Source: an uncultured Odoribacter sp.
GTDB lineage: Bacteria; Bacteroidota; Bacteroidia; Bacteroidales; Marinifilaceae
DNA length: 15,598 nucleotides
Direction of reading: 5' to 3'
NCBI GenBank assembly: GCA_947039985.1
Contig: CAMRAP010000018.1
Location: 1 to 15,598, forward strand
Position numbers and translations under genes: made by a program. The notes under the pieces are model-generated. The model made no database searches. It was not told the DNA's origin and saw only the letters and a program-made list of their open reading frames with translations. How positions within the stretch are numbered: position 1 is the first letter of the stretch; each line of letters starts with the position of its first letter. Positions 7,102 through 12,961 of the stretch are shown one piece after another.

Positions 7102-9225
7102 TTAATAGAACTTATATCTTTGGTCAATTACATTACCATTTTCTACAATTGCTTGTATAGCTTGGTAGTTTGCACGATACATATTAGATTGTTGCATGGC
7201 AACCTTTGTTTGTTGTATGTTTTCAGGAGTAATTTCCTCAGTTGTTCTGTTATTTACCACCAGGACAAATACACCTTGGCTTCCTGCAATAGGTGCTGAT
7301 ATTTTACCTTGCTCAAGCACTGTAGCGGCAGCTATAACTTTAGGTTCCATTCCAGCTCCAGGGATTTGGTATGAATTAAATGAAATATCACTTGCTTCTT
7401 TTACCTCTTCTCCAGCTTTTTGAGCAATAGATAACAAGCTTTCACTACCTGTTTGCATAGCAACTAATTCTTTTGCAATTTGCTCTGCTTTCTTCTTTTG
7501 AACTAAAATGCTTTTGATTTCTCCAGAAACAGTAGAGATAGGAGAGAATCCTTCTTCGTTAATTTCAGTAAGAACAGCCACGCTGTACGTATTTCCATTT
7601 TCAAAGATGACAGATTCGTCATCAGAATTGACAAGTCCTGCTTCGTTAGCCATATAAATGTAGCGAATCATTTCACGCGCACTACTCATTCCTGCAATAG
7701 TTGCTTCTTGTTTGTCGACAGTAGCCATACGTTTTGTCAAGGCTGTTTCCGCCACTTTTTTATTGAAGTCATCTAGATTTGTCAGTCCTGTCGCAAAACT
7801 ACGAGCGTTGTTATAGATATTGTTTGTAGTCTTTGCAGATGAGACAACCTCTTTTTCTATGGTTGCTATTTGAATCTTTTCAACAGGCTTAGCTCTGTCA
7901 GTAACTTGTAGAATATGAGCTCCAAATTGAGTCAGTACTACTTTGATCTCTTTTTTCTTTGCAAAAAATGCCGTATCGCTGAAAGGCTGTACCATTGCTT
8001 TTTGATTGAACCAGCCTAAGTCACCACCATTGATTGCAGAGTTTTGATCAGTAGAATTTGTTCTAGCTAATTCTTCAAAGTCTCCTCCTTTTTTCAATAG
8101 GTCTGCTAGACTATCTGCAATAGCTTTTGCTTGCACATAATCATTGTTTTTTGGAGCAATTAAAATGTGACGAGCTCTTACAGAGTCTGGTAACATTCTG
8201 ACATTTGCAACACGAGCAATTTTGTATGAATTATTTTCTAGATAAGGACCAAAAACTCCTGTTTCTGATTCGAATAGAAATTCAGCTAAGCTATCATTAC
8301 TAATTTCATCTTTTCTATAGTAAGCATTATCTGCATTTACGTCTGAAGAAAGATTTACAAAATTCAACGCCTCATTTGTCTCTGCAAATTCACCGACTAA
8401 ATCTTTAAGTGCTTTTTCTGTTTCGATAAAATCTTCACCTGAAGGTTCGATGTCAAAATTCACATAAACAATTCTTCTGCTTTCAGCTTGTTTGAATTTA
8501 TTTTTATTGTCATTATAATATGTTGTAATTTCACTATCGCTAACTTGGATAGAAGAATCAGAGATGGTATTATAATTTTTAACGATATAGCTAATATCAG
8601 ATTTAGAAGCGGTTGCTTCTGCACTTTCTTTTGCTTGTTCGTCAGTTATATACAGCGATTTTGCTAGCAAGGTATTGTACTTTGCTATTTTGCTAGAAGA
8701 ATGAACTTCTTCTTCTATATTTAGCCACATCATTTTTTGTGGAGAGTTTGCAGGGGCACTCATTAATTGTGCGATAATCATCTTAGCTTGCTCTTTATCT
8801 ACCATTCCAGTTGTTGGATCTGCAAATTGTTGGCTTACGATAGGGCTCATATTTTCACCTAACAGAAGGTCATACAATTCGTCACTGCTAATTGTTAAGC
8901 CAATTTCATCATACTCTTTTTGCATCAGATTCTCCATCACCATTTGTTGCCAAGCAGAATTTCTAATCGTAGCTTGTTGCTCTTCATTTAGAGCAGAGCT
9001 ATTGCTCATCATTTTAGCTGTTTCCTCATTCTTGCTCACACGATTCTGGTAATCTATGATGGAAATACTTTTGCCATCGATTTCACCGACTTGATTTCTG
9101 TCTCCGTCAAAAGCCTGAGAGCCAGAACTTAATGCGTCTCCCACGATAAATGCAATTAATGCAAGACCTATCACAATGCTGACAAGTAGGCTCCCGCGAT
9201 TTCTGATTGTTTGTAATGCTGCCAT
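7102..9225 (-). CDS. Membrane-anchored periplasmic peptidylprolyl isomerase (PpiD/SurA-like)
   Basis: A 707-residue foldase of the PpiD type. It begins with a short basic stretch and one hydrophobic segment (about residues 12-29, LLVSIVIGLALIAFIVGD) that acts as an uncleaved inner-membrane anchor, leaving the rest in the periplasm. Residues about 40-240 form a SurA_N-like helical chaperone region. The parvulin PPIC domain spans about 348-444: VRARHILIA, FEELARTNSTDQ, GGDLGWF, MVQPFSDTAF and FGAHILQV are all present. The region after 450 is less conserved and contains a possible second, degenerate parvulin-like module (ISAPIAGSQGVFVLVV). In other Gram-negatives such proteins help exported proteins fold and mature at the membrane. 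The start ATG at 9225 puts the anchor exactly at the N-terminus. It follows topA on the same strand but has its own good promoter. Confidence 0.93.
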   Translation of the reverse strand: MAALQTIRNRGSLLVSIVIGLALIAFIVGDALSSGSQAFDGDRNQVGEIDGKSISIIDYQNRVSKNEETAKMMSNSSALNEEQQATIRNSAWQQMVMENLMQKEYDEIGLTISSDELYDLLLGENMSPIVSQQFADPTTGMVDKEQAKMIIAQLMSAPANSPQKMMWLNIEEEVHSSSKIAKYNTLLAKSLYITDEQAKESAEATASKSDISYIVKNYNTISDSSIQVSDSEITTYYNDNKNKFKQAESRRIVYVNFDIEPSGEDFIETEKALKDLVGEFAETNEALNFVNLSSDVNADNAYYRKDEISNDSLAEFLFESETGVFGPYLENNSYKIARVANVRMLPDSVRARHILIAPKNNDYVQAKAIADSLADLLKKGGDFEELARTNSTDQNSAINGGDLGWFNQKAMVQPFSDTAFFAKKKEIKVVLTQFGAHILQVTDRAKPVEKIQIATIEKEVVSSAKTTNNIYNNARSFATGLTNLDDFNKKVAETALTKRMATVDKQEATIAGMSSAREMIRYIYMANEAGLVNSDDESVIFENGNTYSVAVLTEINEEGFSPISTVSGEIKSILVQKKKAEQIAKELVAMQTGSESLLSIAQKAGEEVKEASDISFNSYQIPGAGMEPKVIAAATVLEQGKISAPIAGSQGVFVLVVNNRTTEEITPENIQQTKVAMQQSNMYRANYQAIQAIVENGNVIDQRYKFY

Positions 9226-9272
9226 TTATTTAATTTTAATGTTTTTAATATTCGCCCTATTTTTCAAGGGTA

Positions 9273-9304
9273 CGAAGGTAGTTAAAAGTGAAAACTTGTG
9301 CAAA
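9273..9304 (-). promoter_or_regulatory. Promoter of the PpiD-like foldase gene
   Basis: The minus strand has TTTG (9301-9304), a 20-base spacer, then TACCTTCG (9273-9280), one mismatch from TAnnTTTG. This is the best two-element Bacteroidota promoter in the window. Initiation near 9267 would leave a leader of about 42 bases that is A/T-rich near the ATG. The -33 element lies inside a near-perfect palindrome (9296-9316). Confidence 0.6.
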
Positions 9305-9316
9305 TTATTTGTACAA
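9296..9316. promoter_or_regulatory. Near-perfect 21-base palindrome: operator or topA 3' hairpin
   Basis: TTGTGCAAAT, a central T, then ATTTGTACAA: nine Watson-Crick pairs plus one G-T across ten positions. It begins four bases after the topA stop and covers the -33 element of the foldase promoter. It could be a dimeric regulator's binding site or, on the minus strand, a hairpin ending topA transcription (followed by the broken T-rich stretch GTTTTCACTTTT). I cannot choose between these from sequence alone. Confidence 0.45.
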
Positions 9317-9320
9317 TCGT

Positions 9321-11693
9321 TTATTTTTTACTACTGCTACTTTTTGTTTTTGTACTTGCTTTTGTTTTTGTACTTGTCTTCTTGTTTGCTGCAGTTGTCT
9401 TTTTAGTACTTGCAGGTTTCTTTTTAACGCCTTGTTTCTCAATTAACTCCATGCAGTTCTCAAGTGTAAGTTCTTCTGCAGTTGTAGTTTTAGGAATTTT
9501 ATAGTTTGCCTTATTATAGGATATATATGCTCCAAAGCGTCCATTTAATACTTTAACACCATTATCAAACTCCTGGATTAGTTTATTTTTATCGCTAATT
9601 CTTTTATCCTCAATTCGAATGATTGCAGTTTCGAGCGTTATGGTTAAAGGATCATCTTCTCCTTTTTTTAATGACACAAAGGCACTATTATGTTTGACAT
9701 ACGGTCCGAATCTTCCGATTCCAATGAGTACATCTTTATCTTCAAATTGACCAATATTACGAGGAAATTTGAATAATTCAAGCACCTCTTCTAAGGTGAT
9801 TGTTTCCATCAATTGACCTTTCAACAGACCAGCATAGCGAACTGTTTCTCCTTCTCCAATTTGTGCCATAGGACCATAGCGACCAATACGTACGATCACA
9901 TTTTCACCAGTAGATGGTTCTGTTCCTAAAGGTCTTTCTCCGCTATTGCGTTCAGAATTTTTAAGTGTAGCTTCAACAGTTTCATGAAAAGGATTATAAA
10001 ATTCGCCTATCATATTTTGCCACTGTATTCCACCTTCTGCAATATTATCAAATGATTCTTCTGCTTTTGCAGTAAAATTATAATCCATGATATTTTTGAA
10101 GTGCTCTGATAGAAAATCTGTTACTACCATTCCAATGTCAGAAGGGAATAATTTTTTCTTCTCTGCGCCAAATGTTTTTTTCAGTGGCTTTATTTCAATA
10201 TCATTTTGCTCTAATTCAAAGACATCAATCGTTTTTTCTAGGCCATCACGTGATTCACGGATGATATAGCCACGATTTTGTACAGTAGTAATCGTTGGAG
10301 CATAAGTCGAAGGACGACCGATTCCAAGAGCTTCCATCTTCTTCACTAGACTTGCCTCAGTATATCGTGGAGGATGTAGTGTAAATTGCTCTTGTGCTCT
10401 AATAAGAAGGTGCTTTAAGATGTCTCCTTTATTAAGAGCTGGTAAAAGGTCAGATTTTTCATCGTCATTTTCATCATCATTTGACTCCAGATATACATTT
10501 AAGAAACCATCAAATATAATGACCTCTCCTGTTGCAGTAAATGGAGTTGAATGATTCGATAAGCCAATCACAACATTTGTACGCTCTAATTTAGCATCAG
10601 CCATCTGTGAAGCTAATGTGCGTTTATATATTAAATCATATAATGATTGTTCATTGCGTTCCCCATCGATTGATGGTTTATCCATATATGTAGGGCGAAT
10701 AGCTTCATGGGCTTCTTGTGCTCCTTTTGATTTCGTTGTAAAATTGCGAGGTTTTGAATACTCTTTACCTAGTGTTTTACAAATAATATCTTTAGCACCT
10801 TTAAGGGCTGTCTCGGATAGATTGACCGAGTCGGTACGCATATAAGTAATAAATCCATGTTCATAAAGTTTCTGAGCAACTGACATGGTTTGCGAAACTG
10901 AAAAACCTAATTTACGAGAGGCTTCCTGTTGCAATGTTGAGGTTGTAAAAGGTGGAGCTGGTTTACGTGTTGTTGGTTTCGTTTCAACTTTATCAATAGC
11001 AAACTTTGCTTGTTGGCAAGCTTGCAAATAGGCTAATGTTTCCTCTTTTGTATTGAAGCGTTCTTGTACTTCTGCTTTTAAACTTGAAGAGTTGGCTGTT
11101 TCAAATGCACCAGTTACTCGGTAGTATTGTTGTTCTTGGAAAGCATTGATTTCTCGTTCTCTTTCAACAATTAGTTTAACTGCAACAGATTGAACACGAC
11201 CTGCAGAAAGTGACGCTTTGACTTTTTTCCAAAGTACTGGCGACACCTCAAATCCTACCAAGCGATCTAAAACTCGACGTGCCTGTTGAGCATCGACTAA
11301 GTTTTTATTTATATCACGCGGATTTTTAATAGCGTGTAATATTGCATCCTTTGTAATTTCATGGAATACAATACGCTTAGTGTTCTCAGGCTTTAACTTT
11401 AAAGCTTCAAATAGATGCCATGCGATAGCTTCCCCCTCACGGTCCTCATCGGAAGCTAACCATACCGTTTTGGCTTCCTTTGCTAGTGCTTTTAATTCTT
11501 TTACAACCGTTTTTTTATCAGCTGATATTTCGTATTTAGGTTGAAAATTGTGCTCAATATCAATACCTAAATTTTTTTTCTCTAAATCACGGATATGTCC
11601 AAAACTCGACTTTACAATATACCCCTTGCCTAAAAAATTCTCAATTGTTTTTGCCTTTGCAGGGGACTCGACTATTACTAGATTCTCAATCAT
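9321..11693 (-). CDS. topA: DNA topoisomerase I (type IA)
   Basis: TopA relaxes negatively supercoiled DNA by nicking one strand through a 5' phosphotyrosine link. The 790-residue product starts with the TOPRIM domain (MIENLVIVESPAKAKTIENF, with E9) and its metal-binding set SDEDREGE (D82, D84, E86). The active-site tyrosine is Y284 in FITYMRTDS. RRVLDRLVGFEVSPVLW and SAGRVQSVAV are further type IA landmarks. From about residue 590 there are topoisomerase C-terminal repeats around IGRYGP, IGRFGPYV and NGRFGAYI, instead of cysteine zinc ribbons; no Cys cluster is seen. The last about 35 residues are a Lys/Ser/Thr tail (KKTTAANKKTSTKTKAST), probably a disordered DNA-binding tail. The ATG at 11693 gives the canonical N-terminus. 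The gene is 100 bases downstream of lspA and has its own -7 box. Confidence 0.97.
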   Translation of the reverse strand: MIENLVIVESPAKAKTIENFLGKGYIVKSSFGHIRDLEKKNLGIDIEHNFQPKYEISADKKTVVKELKALAKEAKTVWLASDEDREGEAIAWHLFEALKLKPENTKRIVFHEITKDAILHAIKNPRDINKNLVDAQQARRVLDRLVGFEVSPVLWKKVKASLSAGRVQSVAVKLIVEREREINAFQEQQYYRVTGAFETANSSSLKAEVQERFNTKEETLAYLQACQQAKFAIDKVETKPTTRKPAPPFTTSTLQQEASRKLGFSVSQTMSVAQKLYEHGFITYMRTDSVNLSETALKGAKDIICKTLGKEYSKPRNFTTKSKGAQEAHEAIRPTYMDKPSIDGERNEQSLYDLIYKRTLASQMADAKLERTNVVIGLSNHSTPFTATGEVIIFDGFLNVYLESNDDENDDEKSDLLPALNKGDILKHLLIRAQEQFTLHPPRYTEASLVKKMEALGIGRPSTYAPTITTVQNRGYIIRESRDGLEKTIDVFELEQNDIEIKPLKKTFGAEKKKLFPSDIGMVVTDFLSEHFKNIMDYNFTAKAEESFDNIAEGGIQWQNMIGEFYNPFHETVEATLKNSERNSGERPLGTEPSTGENVIVRIGRYGPMAQIGEGETVRYAGLLKGQLMETITLEEVLELFKFPRNIGQFEDKDVLIGIGRFGPYVKHNSAFVSLKKGEDDPLTITLETAIIRIEDKRISDKNKLIQEFDNGVKVLNGRFGAYISYNKANYKIPKTTTAEELTLENCMELIEKQGVKKKPASTKKTTAANKKTSTKTKASTKTKSSSSKK
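9342..9377 (-). repeat. Tandem 18-base repeat in the topA tail
   Basis: Two adjacent 18-base units (9342-9359 and 9360-9377) differ at one position and encode the TKTKAS-type lysine-rich tail of TopA. The unit is in frame, so copy-number change would lengthen or shorten the basic tail by six residues without a frameshift. Confidence 0.7.
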
Positions 11694-11751
11694 ATATTAT
11701 ATACAGATAGCATAAATTTCATGCTAATATTTAAAATTATAAATAAAGGTG

Positions 11752-11759
11752 CAAACCTA
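11752..11759 (-). promoter_or_regulatory. -7 promoter box of topA
   Basis: Minus-strand TAGGTTTG fully matches TAnnTTTG, 58 bases before the topA ATG. The -33 position is A/G-rich with no TTG. The predicted leader of about 50 bases carries a small hairpin (TAGCAT and ATGCTA, 11708-11726). Confidence 0.4.
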
Positions 11760-11793
11760 CAAAAAAAAGTAAGAAGTAAAAAGGAAATAGATT

Positions 11794-12432
11794 TTAATTA
11801 TCAATATTCTCATTCAACTTTTCTTTCGGCTGGTCTGAAAAAAACTTGCGGTGAAAAAGAATTAAGATTGAAACGCCAATTGTGATATATGAATCTGCAA
11901 AATTAAAGATAGGGCGAAAAAAAAGAAAATCTTCGCCTCCCCATATAGGTAGCCATGAAGGGAAGCTTCCCTCAATTAATGGGAAATACAGCATATCTAC
12001 TACTTTCCCATGTAGGAAAGATGAATATCCACCTTCGACAGGAAAAAGACTTGCAATTTGATAATGGCTATCGTTAAAAATCATGCCATAAAACAAACTG
12101 TCTATAATATTACCAATTGCACCACAGAAGATTAATGAAAAAGAGAACAAGACTCCAATAGGAGCTTTTTCTTTGATTAGTTTTAGAATATACCAGCCAA
12201 TTCCAGAGACTGCGGCAAGACGAAATAAACTTAAAATAGTCTTCCCCCACTTTTCTCCGCCGAACTCCATTCCAAAAGCCATTCCATTGTTTTCAATGAA
12301 CAAGATTTTAAAGAAGCCTAAGTCCCATATATCCTCGCCAATCATCATATTGGTTTTCACCCAAAATTTTACTAGTTGATCAACAGCAATTAGCACAACA
12401 ACAAAGATGGCCAGTCTTTTTCGAATATCCAT
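11794..12432 (-). CDS. lspA: Lipoprotein signal peptidase (signal peptidase II)
   Basis: LspA cleaves the signal peptide of diacylated prolipoproteins in the inner membrane. From the ATG at 12432 it has 212 residues, longer than the roughly 160-170 of proteobacterial LspA. Family motifs in order: VDQLVK (D18), NNGMAFG (48-54), GAIGNIID (N108, D111), GKVVDM (D146) and FNFADS (D180). D146 and D180 align with the catalytic aspartate pair. Two segments explain the extra length: about 26 residues more than usual between GNIID and VVD, and about 15 more between VVD and FNFAD. The residue after GNIID is Ser where many homologues have Arg. Hydrophobic segments lie near 6-20, 64-85, 92-109 and 178-193. 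A GTG at 12441 could add three residues; an ATG at 12443 is out of use because TAA follows two codons later. It lies downstream of ileS and the dksA-like gene, the neighbourhood typical for lspA. Confidence 0.95.
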   Translation of the reverse strand: MDIRKRLAIFVVVLIAVDQLVKFWVKTNMMIGEDIWDLGFFKILFIENNGMAFGMEFGGEKWGKTILSLFRLAAVSGIGWYILKLIKEKAPIGVLFSFSLIFCGAIGNIIDSLFYGMIFNDSHYQIASLFPVEGGYSSFLHGKVVDMLYFPLIEGSFPSWLPIWGGEDFLFFRPIFNFADSYITIGVSILILFHRKFFSDQPKEKLNENIDN

Positions 12433-12455
12433 ATTTAACACATCAAAATAAATGA

Positions 12456-12487
12456 AGGAAAGGGTGTAGATTTCTCTTTCCTTTCCT
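12456..12487 (-). promoter_or_regulatory. Hairpin in the dksA-lspA spacer
   Basis: AGGAAAGG (12456-12463) pairs exactly with CCTTTCCT (12480-12487) around a 16-base loop. On the minus strand it lies 22 bases after the dksA-like stop and 23 bases before the lspA ATG. The T-rich stretch after it is interrupted, so it is at best a weak terminator; an mRNA-stability or translation-control element is equally possible. Confidence 0.35.
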
Positions 12488-12509
12488 AATAATTAGTTCT
12501 AAAAAACTT

Positions 12510-12881
12510 TTAAACGTCCTTTGCTTCAATGCAAAGTGTCGCATGTGGCACGGCACGTAATCGCTCTTTTGAAATTAATTTACCTGTAGCTCGACAGACT
12601 CCATAAGTCCCATTTTCAATGCGAATTAAAGCGCCTTCCAAGTGTGAAATAAATTTTGCTTGTCTTTGTGCTAGGCGACCTTCCTCCTCTTTTGAGAGAA
12701 CTGATGCGCCTTCTTCTAAGACTTTAAACGTAGGGCTAGTATCTGCAATATCATTGCTATTGCTACCAGAAATAGAACTCTTCAGCAAGTCAAAATCTGT
12801 TCTTGCTTTTTTAAGTTTAGCAAGGATCAAATTTTTAAATTCTTGCAACTCTTCCTCTGTATATTTTGTTTTCTCTGCCAT
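12510..12881 (-). CDS. TraR/DksA-family zinc-finger-like transcription factor
   Basis: A 123-residue protein of the DksA/TraR family, members of which enter the RNA polymerase secondary channel and modulate initiation, often with ppGpp. Residues 7-35 and 56-90 are charged helices forming the coiled coil; the tip between them has acidic DIAD (44-47), reminiscent of the DksA tip aspartates. The C-terminal block RIENGTYGVCRATGKLISKERLRAVPHA is the diagnostic finger region, but only C96 and C117 remain of the four ligands; T99 and A120 take the other two places. Such cysteine-poor forms occur in the family, so the fold may persist without full zinc binding. The protein is shorter than E. coli DksA (151). 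It sits 68 bases after ileS and 77 bases before lspA, likely co-transcribed with both. ATG at 12881 gives a typical N-terminus (MAEKTKYTEEEL). Confidence 0.9.
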   Translation of the reverse strand: MAEKTKYTEEELQEFKNLILAKLKKARTDFDLLKSSISGSNSNDIADTSPTFKVLEEGASVLSKEEEGRLAQRQAKFISHLEGALIRIENGTYGVCRATGKLISKERLRAVPHATLCIEAKDV

Positions 12882-12934
12882 AATATATTTTTGTCTAAGT
12901 TAATTATTTTTTTGATCTTTAATACGTTTGTACT

Positions 12935-12961
12935 GAAAAAATGTTTCGTTTACATTTTTTC
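12935..12961 (-). terminator. A/T-rich hairpin at the ileS stop codon (weak terminator candidate)
   Basis: GAAAAAATGT (12935-12944) and ACATTTTTTC (12952-12961) form an exact 10-base stem around a 7-base loop, and the ileS TAA (12950-12952) lies in the loop and right arm. Only four G or C bases are in the stem, so on the minus strand it would be a weak terminator or processing site between ileS and the dksA-like gene. Confidence 0.3.

Noticed and set aside
9342..9377. Repeat pair as a CRISPR or intergenic repeat
   Set aside because: The units are directly adjacent, low-complexity and inside the topA coding region, with no spacers.
9176..9504. Two hydrophobic plus-strand frames over the foldase start and topA tail
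   Set aside because: Their Phe/Leu/Val-rich products are the complement of Lys/Thr-rich TopA tail codons and A/T-rich leader; no promoter or family signature.
11708..11726. Hairpin TAGCAT/ATGCTA in the topA leader as a riboswitch or attenuator
   Set aside because: Six A/T-rich pairs in a leader of about 50 bases; no known riboswitch features.
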